Positions 1-12,004 of a stretch of DNA of 39,929 nucleotides are shown piece by piece; positions within the stretch are counted from its first letter, which is position 1; every line of letters starts with the position of its first letter. The stretch covers positions 1 to 39,929 of the forward strand of contig JBBDYG010000045.1 in assembly GCA_040901765.1 (NCBI GenBank), given 5' to 3'. The DNA comes from JBBDYG01 sp040901765. GTDB taxonomy: Bacteria; Planctomycetota; Planctomycetia; Pirellulales; Lacipirellulaceae. A model generated the notes under the pieces. That model was not told the origin of the DNA. It saw only the letters and a list, made by a program, of their open reading frames with translations, and did not search any database. A program made the position numbers and the translations under genes.

Positions 1-205
1 TGAACGACTGCCAAGAGCATACCATCCATCAGAATAAGAGTGACAGAGCACTAGGTCAATCATCAGTCCGCGCCGTTGAACTCGGGTCACCGCTCCACCT
101 CAAGCCCGTCGCGGTCTTCCCGCCGAATCAACTCATTCGCTCGCTCCACGCCAATGCCGGTGAAGCTGGCTGAGGAAATTGGGATGCACCTGGCAGACCG
201 GTGCC
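1..205. other. Left-edge spacer, no gene recognised
   Basis: This is the sequence between the window edge and the stop codon of the minus-strand glycosyltransferase gene. I see no convincing ORF, RNA gene or terminator here. It may hold the end of a gene outside the window. Confidence 0.4.
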
Positions 206-1699
206 TTACTCCAGTTTTGCTTTCAGCACCAATTCGCGCTCTTCGGCTGAGCGTGCCCATACTTCCGTTGGCAGGAACAATTGGCTACCGAAGTCTCGCA
301 TCGGCATCGAAAAGCAAAAGTGGTAGTGCGACTTTACTAGATCGACAATTGATAGTTTTTTCTCTCTTGCGGGGGAGATCACTATTAAACTAAACCGACG
401 AGAGCGAATTGCATCTTCGATTTCTTTCTCGGCCATGCTGAAGCCTACCGGCGACAGCGGGGCAAAGACGGGATGTTTTGCCCACAAATCGATGTGCGTC
501 CAGGTAGTCACCCAGGTCTCGCCGGGAACGCTTCGCACCACCTCAAGCAGTGCCGCCTGTTGTTCCCGGTCAAGTCGGCGCGGTCGTACACGCTGACCGT
601 AGTCGTGTACTTCGGTAATCAGAATCGAGTACGCAAGCACTATGCAGACAGCGATCCCAAATCGCGTGCTTGCGCGGTCAAAGCCGCGAACACCGAGTCG
701 TAACCATTCTGCAGCCGGAATTGCAGCGACTAATAACATGATGACATACTGGGTTAAGGAGCCGCCTGCCTTGCCGGCGCCCATGGCCGAGATCAAAAAA
801 GTCAGCGTGGAGACAAGCAAAAGTTTTCCGTGCGAAGACCCCAGATCGAATCCACGAATAATCGTAATCAGCGGACCAAAAAGGATGAGAGGCGCGAGGG
901 CAACTATATCCTGCAAGTATTCAACAGCCTGGCCAATCGATAGGGGATGTCTACTCGGCTCAGTGAACGCGAAATAAAGGTAAGGCTCGCCGAACCAGAG
1001 CACCATCGCGGCAACAAATGCTGCGATCCCTCCGATGGCCGTCGCCACCGAAATCAGGTACCGACGATCGACTATTGCAAGCATCAATGGCGCCGCGACA
1101 AACAGCGCGCCCGGCTGTTTGACGGCAAACGAGAATGCCACGGCCAGCCCAACCAGCACCCATTTGGGCCTCCAGTTGTCATCCAGACACAGGGTATACC
1201 ACACGAGCACGATCGACAGCAGCAGCATCGCCTCCAGCCGCGCCAGGTCAATCCACGTGACCAGCGGATAGAGGGCGAGCGATACGAAGGCCCAAGCCAC
1301 GCCAAGCCATCGCAGATGCATCTGTTTTCGGCCGATGATTTCGATCAGCACGGCGCATAACAAGAGCGGCGGCACAACCGAGGCGATGCGAATCGGCACC
1401 GCATGGTCACCGATAATCGGATGAAGCGCCCACAAGTAGAAGAAGTACGCCGGATTGTAGATCACGCTCCCCGTGTGGAGCGACGGCATCTGATAGAGAT
1501 TGCCGACTCCCTGCGACATACGATGGAGCAGGAAGATCGTCATGCTTTCCTGGTGTTCCAAAACGCCAGGAAACGTCAGCCGCCTGTAGAACACCGGCAG
1601 CACGAAGACAACGACATACGCGCCGAGGCAGATGCTCAGTACGGCGAGAACCGCAGCGGTGCAGCGGCGACCCCAGTCGCTCTCGGCTTTGATATCCAC
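206..1699 (-). CDS. Membrane glycosyltransferase, GT39/ArnT-like (GT-C fold)
   Basis: This is a polytopic membrane protein of about 497 residues. It has many hydrophobic segments, beginning with one just after the chosen start (AVLAVLSICLGAYVVVFVLP), and a soluble C-terminal part of about 150 residues. GT39-type enzymes move a sugar or aminosugar from a polyprenyl-phosphate donor onto an acceptor outside the membrane. The TWIDLARLEAM segment in a loop resembles the acidic/arginine loop of this superfamily, but donor and acceptor cannot be read. The frame is open to 1942, but its first part runs through an inverted repeat (1859-1914) and lacks an internal ATG before the first membrane helix. 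I therefore prefer the GTG at 1699, with the GTG at 1804 as an alternative. It is transcribed away from the kinase gene at 2035. Confidence 0.6.
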   Translation of the reverse strand: MDIKAESDWGRRCTAAVLAVLSICLGAYVVVFVLPVFYRRLTFPGVLEHQESMTIFLLHRMSQGVGNLYQMPSLHTGSVIYNPAYFFYLWALHPIIGDHAVPIRIASVVPPLLLCAVLIEIIGRKQMHLRWLGVAWAFVSLALYPLVTWIDLARLEAMLLLSIVLVWYTLCLDDNWRPKWVLVGLAVAFSFAVKQPGALFVAAPLMLAIVDRRYLISVATAIGGIAAFVAAMVLWFGEPYLYFAFTEPSRHPLSIGQAVEYLQDIVALAPLILFGPLITIIRGFDLGSSHGKLLLVSTLTFLISAMGAGKAGGSLTQYVIMLLVAAIPAAEWLRLGVRGFDRASTRFGIAVCIVLAYSILITEVHDYGQRVRPRRLDREQQAALLEVVRSVPGETWVTTWTHIDLWAKHPVFAPLSPVGFSMAEKEIEDAIRSRRFSLIVISPAREKKLSIVDLVKSHYHFCFSMPMRDFGSQLFLPTEVWARSAEERELVLKAKLE

Positions 1700-1858
1700 G
1701 TCCGTGTGGCCTTGGGGGGTTTCAACGATCGTCCGGCTAGATTGTGCTGCCGACGAGAGATCGCGGTCAAGACGAATCGCACCGCTTTGACGCGAATTCC
1801 ACACACCGTGCAGGACCCAATGCCCCTCAAGTGCGGATTGGAGCGAATGTGCCGGAAA

Positions 1859-1914
1859 GTGGGGTAGGCTTCCAGCCTGCCAACCGTGCGAGGCAGGCTG
1901 GAAGCCTACCCCAC
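1859..1914. repeat. Perfect 23-bp inverted repeat in spacer
   Basis: Arms at 1859-1881 and 1892-1914 are exact reverse complements (arm core GGTAGGCTTCCAGCCTGCC) around a 10-bp loop. It lies between the divergent glycosyltransferase and hybrid kinase genes. No T-run follows on either strand, so it is a REP-like palindrome rather than an obvious terminator. The open frame of the glycosyltransferase crosses it, which is one reason not to use the upstream ATG. Confidence 0.85.
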
Positions 1915-2034
1915 GGGGAATACGGGTTCCCGGTGTCGGCATGTTGAATCCAGCCGCAGCCTATATTTGCTGCGCGTTCATGGCTAACGTATCGGCGACT
2001 CGCGCCAATCGCCACCGTGTGAGTACGTGACACT

Positions 2035-5268
<3,234 letters not shown>

Positions 5269-5302
5269 ATTCAACGGAGAGACGCATTTTTCCGATCGAC
5301 CA

Positions 5303-6580
5303 ATGATGAGCAGAAATCTTCAATCGCTGACAGCGCAACCTGAGAATCCGCCCGTTTCTACCGGAATGCGCGAATCGCAGATGTGTGATCTCCTGTCGAG
5401 TATCGAACAGGCCGTCAATTTCGACGCGGCCTCCGACCAAGGAATCTCCCCGGCCAGCGCTGATCTACCGGCTCGATCGAAGATCATGATGGTGGACGAT
5501 GAGCAGCTCAACATCTTAGTCGTCGCCGAGTACTTGAAAGCGGGTGGCTATCACGACCTCGTCTTTACAGACGACCCCTTGCAGGCGTTGTCGTTGGCGG
5601 TCCGCGAGCAGCCCGATGCCATTTTGCTCGACCTCCACATGTCGCGTCTTTCCGGATTCGACGTTCTCCAACTGATTCGCGCCGACCACGTGTTGGCTTG
5701 GGTTCCCGTTATCATCCTCACGTCGTCAACGGACGGCGAGGAAAAGTTGCGGGCATTGGAGCTGGGCGCGACCGACTTCTTGCAAAAGCCGCTGAACAGC
5801 GGCGAATTGCTCGTGCGCTTGCGGAATATCTTGATGGCGAAAGCTTATCAGAATCAGTGGCGAGATTATTCGAGGACGCTCGCCGACGCCGTGAGGCAAC
5901 GGACGGCCGATCTCGAAGCCTCGCGGCTGGAAGTGATTCATTGTCTGGCCCGAGCCGGAGAATTTCGCGACGACGACACCGGCCACCACGTGATCCGCGT
6001 CGGCCGCTATGCGCGCCTCATCGGCCAGCAACTCGGCATGGACGAGCGATGCCTCGACGTGCTGGAACAGGCCGCCAAATTGCATGATATTGGCAAGATC
6101 GGCATCCCCGATTCAATTCTGCGCAAAGACGGCGCGCTCACGCCGCAAGAATTCGACTCCATGCAAAGGCACAGTAATTACGGCAAGAACATCATTGAGG
6201 GTATGCAGCAAAACGAGGCCCCCCAATTGCGACAACACACCGAATTGGGCGCCAAGATCCTCGACGCGGCACGCTCGCCGATCCTGACGCTCGCGATGAG
6301 AATTGCCTTGACGCATCATGAACGCTGGGACGGCACGGGCTATCCGCTCGGTTTAGCGGGAGAGGATATCCCCCTCGAAGGTCGGATCACCGCGGTAGCC
6401 GACGTCTTCGACGCACTCAGCACGAAGCGTTGCTACAAACCGGCATTCTCCCTGGAACGATGTTTCGCCATTATGCGCGACGGCAGAGGAACGCACTTCG
6501 ATCCACGGGTCCTGGATGCGTTCCTGGAACGGCGCGACGACATCGTGCAAACCCAAATTTCCGACGCGGATGTCAGGTGA
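5303..6580 (+). CDS. Response regulator with HD-GYP domain (c-di-GMP phosphodiesterase, RpfG-like)
   Basis: The 425-residue protein has an N-terminal receiver (about 55-180; phospho-acceptor Asp110 in ILLDLHMS), a short coiled linker, and an HD-GYP domain. Metal-binding and catalytic marks are intact: DDDTGHH, HDIGKIGIPD (H261-D262), and HHERWDGTGYP (338-348, with the GYP triplet at 346-348). Proteins of this type hydrolyse cyclic di-GMP. The frame is open from 5054, inside the kinase gene. The start at 5303 is chosen because it follows the kinase stop by 34 bp and fits the family; a second ATG at 5306 is possible, and the GGAGAG at about 5275 is rather distant. The pair is probably one transcript coupling the upstream sensor to c-di-GMP turnover. 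Confidence 0.92.
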   Translation: MMSRNLQSLTAQPENPPVSTGMRESQMCDLLSSIEQAVNFDAASDQGISPASADLPARSKIMMVDDEQLNILVVAEYLKAGGYHDLVFTDDPLQALSLAVREQPDAILLDLHMSRLSGFDVLQLIRADHVLAWVPVIILTSSTDGEEKLRALELGATDFLQKPLNSGELLVRLRNILMAKAYQNQWRDYSRTLADAVRQRTADLEASRLEVIHCLARAGEFRDDDTGHHVIRVGRYARLIGQQLGMDERCLDVLEQAAKLHDIGKIGIPDSILRKDGALTPQEFDSMQRHSNYGKNIIEGMQQNEAPQLRQHTELGAKILDAARSPILTLAMRIALTHHERWDGTGYPLGLAGEDIPLEGRITAVADVFDALSTKRCYKPAFSLERCFAIMRDGRGTHFDPRVLDAFLERRDDIVQTQISDADVR

Positions 6581-6649
6581 CCTTCCGGCAAATAACCATC
6601 CTCATGCGGAGCACGAGAACCACAATGAATATGGTTCCGCGCTGGTGAG

Positions 6650-6655
6650 TATAAT
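6650..6655 (+). promoter_or_regulatory. Candidate -10 box (TATAAT)
   Basis: A perfect TATAAT stands 82 bp upstream of the CopZ-like start. No good -35 hexamer is present at 16-18 bp spacing, so this rests on the -10 match alone. Confidence 0.3.
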
Positions 6656-6736
6656 GGGATCGCGCAATTGATCGGTGCGAAAGTCCTGAGCTATCGCATC
6701 GGAGCTTGTATCGATCCGATAGACGAGGCCGGTGCG

Positions 6737-7183
6737 ATGAACAAGGCGTTTGTGCGTGAGCCGGATATGGACGGGCGAGCGTACTGCCCGCGGTGCGGGA
6801 CGCTCGGCGTGGCGGTGGGGGCGGGGCCGCTGGATATGCATATCCGCGACGAGTCGCGGGCCAAGATGCACGATGCCGCGTGGTTCTGCAATTTTGCGCA
6901 GTGCGACGTGGCGTACTTCAATCAACTCGAAGCGGTTGTTCTCACCGATGAACTCAAAGCGCCGGTCTATCCCAAAGACTTCGACGCCCCAATCTGCGCG
7001 TGCTTCGGTTTTACCTACGACGACGTGGCCGCCGATGCGCAGGAAGGAAAGCCGACTCGGATTCGCAAGCTCCTGGCAAAGTCGCAGTCGCCCGACGCCC
7101 ATTGCAAGCTTCTCGCCGCCGACGGCCGGTGCTGCATGACGGCGGTGACCGAGCTTTACACGCGGCTTAGTGCAAAAGAGTGA
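6737..7183 (+). CDS. CopZ-type zinc / [2Fe-2S] metallochaperone-like protein
   Basis: This 148-residue cytosolic protein has two metal modules. An N-terminal zinc-type site uses C17/C20 (CPRCG) with C51 and C56 (WFCNFAQCDVAYF). A BFD-like [2Fe-2S] module uses C87 and C89 (ICACFGFTYDDV), C123, and the GRCC pair at 132-133. This matches the N-terminal part of the Archaeoglobus copper chaperone CopZ and the proteins annotated as putative iron-sulfur cluster-binding metallochaperones. The HMA copper-binding domain seen in full CopZ is absent, so copper binding is uncertain; a redox or metal-sensing role is as likely. The ATG at 6737 is chosen over the open frame from 6668. It is convergent with mraZ and has no metal-transport neighbour. 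Confidence 0.75.
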   Translation: MNKAFVREPDMDGRAYCPRCGTLGVAVGAGPLDMHIRDESRAKMHDAAWFCNFAQCDVAYFNQLEAVVLTDELKAPVYPKDFDAPICACFGFTYDDVAADAQEGKPTRIRKLLAKSQSPDAHCKLLAADGRCCMTAVTELYTRLSAKE

Positions 7184-7262
7184 AAGCGCGGTCGCCAGCC
7201 GAGGGATCGGAACCGCAGCGCGAGCGGTTTCCCACTCAGGACTGTGGTAGTGTCTCAAAAAA

Positions 7263-7387
7263 GCCATGCCAGGATGGACGCTCGGCATCCGCTGCCGGGC
7301 GAACAACCGTTCCGTGGTGACTTGCATTCCCGCGCCGGGTGACAACGGACGGGTAAAACGGCCATTCACGTCCATCCTGGGCATGGC
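7263..7387. repeat. Inverted repeat element, arms 18-19 bp
   Basis: Left arm 7263-7280 (GCCATGCCAGGATGGACG) matches the reverse complement of 7369-7387 with a one-base bulge. The 88-bp interior has no ORF. It lies between two convergent genes and could fold as a bidirectional transcription barrier. Confidence 0.75.
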
Positions 7388-7411
7388 AGGGCGGGGGGGA
7401 GAAGCGATGAA

Positions 7412-7467
7412 CGATAAGCGATGAGTGATGAACGGAAATACAATAGTTCATCGCTCATCGCTTATCG
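7412..7467. repeat. Inverted repeat, 21 of 22 bp, between convergent genes
   Basis: Arms at 7412-7433 and 7446-7467 (right arm core CATCGCTCATCGCTTATCG) pair with one mismatch around a 12-bp loop. It begins 8 bp past the mraZ stop, so it may act as the mraZ terminator or 3' end stabiliser. No U-tract is present. Confidence 0.75.
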
Positions 7468-7474
7468 ATTCTTT

Positions 7475-7960
7475 CTACCCGACAAGCTGCTCGAACATCG
7501 TACGGAACTCGGGCATGGTCTCGCCCACTTGTTCGTTCCAGTTCTGCGGATGCCAGATTTCTACACAAACCGCGGCTCCTACCACCGTCACGGAACCTCC
7601 CGGTTCCACACCGAGAAACTCGCGAAAGCTTTCGGGTACCACGAGCCGGCCTCGGCCGGCAAGCTGCACCGGTTGCTGGCGGGTCGATAGCAAGCGACCG
7701 ACGGTCTGCACCTCCGCGAGTTGACCCTCCAGCCGACCGGTGCGGAGCTTTTGCCAAAGTAGTTCGATGTCCTCCTGATGTTTTTGCTGCCAGCGGGCGG
7801 CACTCCACAAGCTGAGGCAGCCGGGGCGCTCCTTTGCTAGCAGACAGTTCGCGCCTTCTTCGGCTAGCCGATCGGCGAATTCGGGCGGGAGCGACAGCCG
7901 ATAGCGGTCGTCGATTGCCCGCACGAACTCACCGAGCAGCAGCTCTGGGTAGTCGGCCAT
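7475..7960 (-). CDS. mraZ: MraZ-family SpoVT/AbrB-like DNA-binding protein
   Basis: At 161 residues this is close to the usual MraZ length of about 150. It has the two tandem swapped-hairpin modules of the family: GEFVRAIDDRYRLSLPPEF near residues 10-28 and GRGRLVVPESFREFLGV near residues 101-117, each followed by a predicted beta strand. MraZ is normally the first gene of the division/cell-wall cluster, where it binds its own promoter and represses the cluster. Here no rsmH, ftsL, ftsI or mur gene follows; downstream is only the repeat-bearing spacer and a convergent gene. Its target is therefore not visible. The ATG at 7960 gives full domain coverage. Confidence 0.85.
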   Translation of the reverse strand: MADYPELLLGEFVRAIDDRYRLSLPPEFADRLAEEGANCLLAKERPGCLSLWSAARWQQKHQEDIELLWQKLRTGRLEGQLAEVQTVGRLLSTRQQPVQLAGRGRLVVPESFREFLGVEPGGSVTVVGAAVCVEIWHPQNWNEQVGETMPEFRTMFEQLVG

Positions 7961-8076
7961 TCGGGGATGCCAAATAGGGGGCCTGCCGTGGCCGACGGCT
8001 AATTCAATAAATTGGGGATAGGTGCCTAAATCATGGTCAACATCAGTAATTTGGTGGGTTTTTAACCCGAAATAAG

Positions 8077-8104
8077 ATTGTATCCGTTTTCCGATTACTC
8101 ACAA
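8077..8104 (-). promoter_or_regulatory. Candidate mraZ promoter
   Basis: Read on the minus strand, TTGTGA (8104-8099) and TACAAT (8082-8077) are separated by 16 bp, a fair sigma-70-like pair about 117 bp upstream of the mraZ ATG. Just downstream is a short symmetric element, GGGTTAAAAACCC on the minus strand (8057-8069), which might be an operator. The rest of the 323-bp divergent spacer (7961-8283) shows no gene. Confidence 0.4.
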
Positions 8105-8283
8105 GCGGGTCCGCAAAGATTTCTTTTTGCCGCTACACGGCGGGAACGTATCGGGCGTCTTTGCGACAAATCGGCGTGGCACGTTTGCGGTTTTTTTCCT
8201 ATGGATACGCCTTCCCACCGGCGTCCTTGCCATCACGGCCTCCCCTGCCGGGGGATTGCTATCGAATCGGGAGAATTGCCCAC

Positions 8284-9555
8284 GTGCCACGCGCCCCGTT
8301 TAAGTCCGACCGAGTGGTGATTACCGGCGTCGGTTTGCTTACCTCGACGGGTCGCGACCGGGAATCCGTGTGGCAAGCGGTGCGCGAGGGTCGAAGCGGC
8401 CTGCGGCACGTCGACCGGCCCGATATGATCCCCGGCGGAAAGATGGTCGCCGCCCCGGTTGATATCGAAAGCGACATTGTCGGCCAAGTGCGCAATATCC
8501 CCATGTGCCGGCTCGTGGTTGCCGAAGCGCTGCGCGACAGCCGGCTCAACTTCGCGAGAGTCGAAGGCCACCGCGTGGGCTGCTCGATCACGGCCCACAT
8601 GACCGACCACGAGTTCCTGGCCCGTGCGGCGGGGCGTGAAGATTTAATTCCGGCCGGGAAAATTCCCTGGTGGCAGCAATGGCTGCCCAACACCGCGTGC
8701 TCGCTCATCGGCAATGAGTTTGGATTATTCGGCCCGCGGATCAGCATCGCCACCGCCTGCGCCAGCAGCACGATCGGCGTTCACGGCGGCGTCCGCGCGA
8801 TTCAAGACGGACAGTGCGACGTGATGGTCGTCGGCGGATCGGAAGTCATTTTCCCTATGGTCGCCGCAGCCTTCCACAACATGCGCGTGTTGGCCTATCA
8901 CGACGACCCGCAGCAGGCCTGCCGACCATTTGACGCCGATCGCTCGGGCTTCGTGATGGGCGAAGGCGCCGCAATGCTGGTGCTCGAGCGACTCGATCAC
9001 GCCCTCGCCCGCGGCGCGGCGATCTACGCCGAGGTCGCTGCCTCGCAGCTCATGTCCGACGCCCGACATGTAACCAGCCTCGACGCCGATAGCGAAGTGC
9101 TCACGCACCTCATCCGCACGTCGCTGCGCCGGGCGAAGCTCTCGCCACACGATATCGACTACGTCAACGCCCACGGCACCGGCACGCAGCAAAACGACGC
9201 GATGGAAGCGCAAGCGATCCATACGGCCTTCGGCCGGGCGGCGCAATCGACCTGCGTCAGCGCAAACAAATCGATGCTGGGCCATTTGGTGACCGCGTCG
9301 GGCGCGGTCGAGTTGGGCATCACGGCCCTCGCGCTCCGCGACGGTTACGCTCCGCCGACCTTGAATCTCACGAACCCCGACCCACGATGCGACCTCGACT
9401 GCGTTCCGCTGGTAGGCCGCCAGCGGCCGCTGGAACACGCGCTAAAACTCTCGGTCGCCTTCGGTGGTCACATGGCCGCGGTGGTGCTGCGCCGCTGGCG
9501 CGGCGCGGGTGAGAGACGCTCGATCCTGCCATTGCCGTACCGGCAGGCGGCGTAG
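8284..9555 (+). CDS. Beta-ketoacyl-ACP synthase (KAS I/II, FabF-like)
   Basis: The 423-residue protein starts at RVVITGVGLLTSTG, the usual opening of condensing enzymes. The catalytic set is complete: nucleophile Cys159 in ATACASS, His297 in NAHGTGTQQND, and Lys329/His334 in NKSMLGHLVTASGA. Such enzymes condense malonyl-ACP with an acyl chain in fatty acid or polyketide synthesis. The frame is open from 8161, but GTG 8284 is chosen because GGGAGA lies about 10 bp upstream and the protein then begins where the family does. No acyl carrier protein, ketoreductase or other synthase gene is adjacent, so housekeeping versus specialised lipid synthesis cannot be decided. Confidence 0.88.
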   Translation: MPRAPFKSDRVVITGVGLLTSTGRDRESVWQAVREGRSGLRHVDRPDMIPGGKMVAAPVDIESDIVGQVRNIPMCRLVVAEALRDSRLNFARVEGHRVGCSITAHMTDHEFLARAAGREDLIPAGKIPWWQQWLPNTACSLIGNEFGLFGPRISIATACASSTIGVHGGVRAIQDGQCDVMVVGGSEVIFPMVAAAFHNMRVLAYHDDPQQACRPFDADRSGFVMGEGAAMLVLERLDHALARGAAIYAEVAASQLMSDARHVTSLDADSEVLTHLIRTSLRRAKLSPHDIDYVNAHGTGTQQNDAMEAQAIHTAFGRAAQSTCVSANKSMLGHLVTASGAVELGITALALRDGYAPPTLNLTNPDPRCDLDCVPLVGRQRPLEHALKLSVAFGGHMAAVVLRRWRGAGERRSILPLPYRQAA

Positions 9556-9672
9556 AAATTGCAACACGCAGAGGTTGATTTCTGCACTAGAGCATCGTAT
9601 GATTAAGACGGAGGTTCGGCTGAGGGGCTGCTTTCGGGTGGCTCCAAAGGCGTTACCTCCTTTTTCATGCGC

Positions 9673-10554
9673 TTACTTGCCAGCGGCATAGGGGTTGGGA
9701 ACAAACACAATTCCGTACGATTCGAACACATTGCCATCACGATAGCCCTGACCCCGAAATTGCAATCTCGCTAGCCAGGGTCCAAACTCCGTGGCAATTT
9801 CTGTACGCGTTGTTGAATCCATTCCTTGCGACGGGATTCGGAAGCCCCAGTTTACACAATAGATGCATAGATCGGCGGCTTGAAGCGGATAGGTCATATC
9901 AGAAGCAACAAAAAGTGGGGAGGGAACGATCCAGGCTGTTCGGTACCGACCGGTTTGCGTCCTTCGAAAATAGGCCTCCAGGCGATGCACAAATTTTCGA
10001 TCAAGTTGTTTTTCCACTTCATCCATAACCAGCAAGCCATGGTCCTGCTGTTGCTCTAGGAAGTAGAAGAAGCGCTCAAAGAGAAAGACTTGATCTTTTC
10101 GCAAAAATTCTTCGGCCGCAAACGTATCTGGTCTACGCACGTTACGTGGGATCGCGGAAGCGAATAGTCGAGCATCGTGGTCGCGAAGCAATTGGACGAT
10201 TCCGCGCGCCATTTCCAAACACGCTTGCCCGTAAGCGGTAAAGTCGTCACGTCTAGGTGGGCGCTTTTCGAGGCCAGCAGTGAAGAACGCTCGCGCATGT
10301 TTTTGACGAAGTTCGGCCTCCATTGGCTCAGCTTGCTCTGCAAATCGAAACCGTTTCTTGTCTAGCAAAGTGCTTCCCTTAAGTTCTGCGGCAAACTTGT
10401 GAAGCTCGCAACCAAAGCACTCGAGTTCAAGTCGTTGCATCGCTTGCACGAACGGCCACACTTTGCCCGCGTGAATCGCGACGCCTCCGCGCACTTCGTA
10501 GGGCATGTTTCGGTGATCATGCCCACTCTCATCAAGAAACAATAACCAACTCAT
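9673..10554 (-). CDS. DUF3800 domain protein
   Basis: This 293-residue soluble protein opens with LLFLDESGHDH, the acidic DESG motif of the DUF3800 family (RNase H-like fold), and ends with QAADLCIYCVNWG, equivalent to the family's conserved ADL motif. VMDEVEKQLDRKF in the middle supplies further acidic residues. The family's activity is not settled; members are often found beside defence or mobile genes. It starts 25 bp after the uvrC stop on the same strand, so the two are probably co-transcribed. Confidence 0.82.
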   Translation of the reverse strand: MSWLLFLDESGHDHRNMPYEVRGGVAIHAGKVWPFVQAMQRLELECFGCELHKFAAELKGSTLLDKKRFRFAEQAEPMEAELRQKHARAFFTAGLEKRPPRRDDFTAYGQACLEMARGIVQLLRDHDARLFASAIPRNVRRPDTFAAEEFLRKDQVFLFERFFYFLEQQQDHGLLVMDEVEKQLDRKFVHRLEAYFRRTQTGRYRTAWIVPSPLFVASDMTYPLQAADLCIYCVNWGFRIPSQGMDSTTRTEIATEFGPWLARLQFRGQGYRDGNVFESYGIVFVPNPYAAGK

Positions 10555-10579
10555 TAGGATTCTTTCCGAACTCCGCGGT

Positions 10580-11947
10580 TCACTCTCCCAACGTCCGCTT
10601 CTTTCGCAACAGGTGGTGATAATGCTGCGCGAAGCGGTGGGCCTCGTCGCGGACGTATTGCAGCAGCCGCAGGGCGTAGGAATGGCGGCTGAGTCGCAGG
10701 GGCTCGTCGCGGCCGGGGATGTAGAGTAGCTCCTCTTGCTTGGCGATTGAGACCACCACGGGCGGGTCGATGCCGAGCGCCTCGAATGCCTGCATGCCGC
10801 GACTAAGTTGGCCCTTGCCGCCGTCGATCAGCAGGATGTCGGGAAACACGTCGCCATCGTCTTGCATCTTGCGGTAGCGGCGGGCGATCACTTCGCGAAT
10901 GCTGGCGAAATCATCGACTCCTTCCACCTCGCGGATGCGGTAGCGGCGATAGCCCGGCTTGAATGGCAGGCCATCCACAAACTGCACGAGGCTCGCCACC
11001 GTTTCGGTGCCGCCGAGGTGGGCGATGTCGACTCCCTCAATCGTTCGCGGCTGCTTCGGCAGACCCAGAACCTTTCGCAAGCCGGTGAGGCCTTTCTTCG
11101 GATCGACGTAGAATACTTCCGGCTGAACGTGCTTCGATAGCTCGCCGCGCTCGTCGAGTGACTCGAGCATCTTGATTTCATCGCGCAGCCGAGCGGCTTT
11201 TTCGTAGCGCAGATTCGTTGCCGCCTCCTGCATCTCGGCGTTCATTTCCTTGAGCAGCGACTTGCGGTTGCCGTCGAGAAACATCCGCAGCCGGTGGATG
11301 TCGCGGCGGTAATCTTCCTTCGAGATCCGCAAATTACACGGCGCGGTGCATTGATTGATCGACGCCAACAGGCAGGGCCGAAACCACCGCCACCGCTCAT
11401 CCTCCGCTTCGATATCGAGCGGACAGGTGCGGAACTTGAACACCTTTTGCAGCGCTTGAAGCGCGCCGCGCAGGGCGCTCACTCGCGTGAACGGGCCGTA
11501 GAGTTTTACGCCGCTGGTGCGCGGGGTGCGGGTGATCTCGACCCGCGGGAAATCTTCGTGTGTCGTGATTTGTAGGTAGGGAAACGTCTTGTCGTCGCGA
11601 AGCTCTTTGTTGAACTTGGGCTGGATGTCCTTGACCAGCCGCGCTTCCATGAGCAGTGCATCGACTTCGCTCTCCGTCTCGACGAAGTCAACGTCGTGCA
11701 TTTCGCCGACGAGCAGGTTCGTGCGATGATCCTGGGCGGCTGCTTTAAGGAAGTAAGAGCCAACCCGCGCCCGCAGGTTCTTCGCCTTACCGACGTAAAT
11801 CACGCGGCCGGCTTTGTCCTGAAATAGATACACACCCGGCGACCGGGGAAACTTCGCGCGGACCTTTTCCCATGCCCGATCGAAGTACTCGGTCTGCGTC
11901 TTGGGGAGCGGCTTGTCGTCGGCGGATTCGGGCGAGGAGTCGGACAT
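10580..11947 (-). CDS. uvrC: UvrC-type excinuclease subunit, short form without C-terminal HhH
   Basis: This 455-residue protein has a GIY-YIG nuclease domain (about 35-115: GVYLFQDKAGRVIYVGKAKN), a four-cysteine cluster of the UvrC type (RTCPL, RPCLL, QCTAPC), a UVR region (about 225-265), and an RNase H-like nuclease with GVDIAHLGGTE, LLIDGGKGQL and RDEAHRFA. Both incision domains therefore look intact. E. coli UvrC is about 610 residues; here the chain stops at the linker after the RNase H domain, so the tandem HhH DNA-binding region is missing. The UVR-RNase H spacing is also short. The next gene begins only 25 bp later, leaving no room for a frameshifted HhH. UvrC makes both incisions in nucleotide excision repair with UvrA and UvrB. 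An IS lies 57 bp upstream of the start. Confidence 0.88.
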   Translation of the reverse strand: MSDSSPESADDKPLPKTQTEYFDRAWEKVRAKFPRSPGVYLFQDKAGRVIYVGKAKNLRARVGSYFLKAAAQDHRTNLLVGEMHDVDFVETESEVDALLMEARLVKDIQPKFNKELRDDKTFPYLQITTHEDFPRVEITRTPRTSGVKLYGPFTRVSALRGALQALQKVFKFRTCPLDIEAEDERWRWFRPCLLASINQCTAPCNLRISKEDYRRDIHRLRMFLDGNRKSLLKEMNAEMQEAATNLRYEKAARLRDEIKMLESLDERGELSKHVQPEVFYVDPKKGLTGLRKVLGLPKQPRTIEGVDIAHLGGTETVASLVQFVDGLPFKPGYRRYRIREVEGVDDFASIREVIARRYRKMQDDGDVFPDILLIDGGKGQLSRGMQAFEALGIDPPVVVSIAKQEELLYIPGRDEPLRLSRHSYALRLLQYVRDEAHRFAQHYHHLLRKKRTLGE

Positions 11948-12004
11948 CGCTCAATTGTAGCGAGTCGGCGCGTGTAGTCCTGCCTTCAGGCAGCGTTTGA
12001 TTAG

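Noticed and set aside
8000..8070. MraZ operator repeats (TGGGN type) upstream of mraZ
   Set aside because: TTGGGG and GTGGG occur on the plus strand but not with regular spacing; too weak to call.
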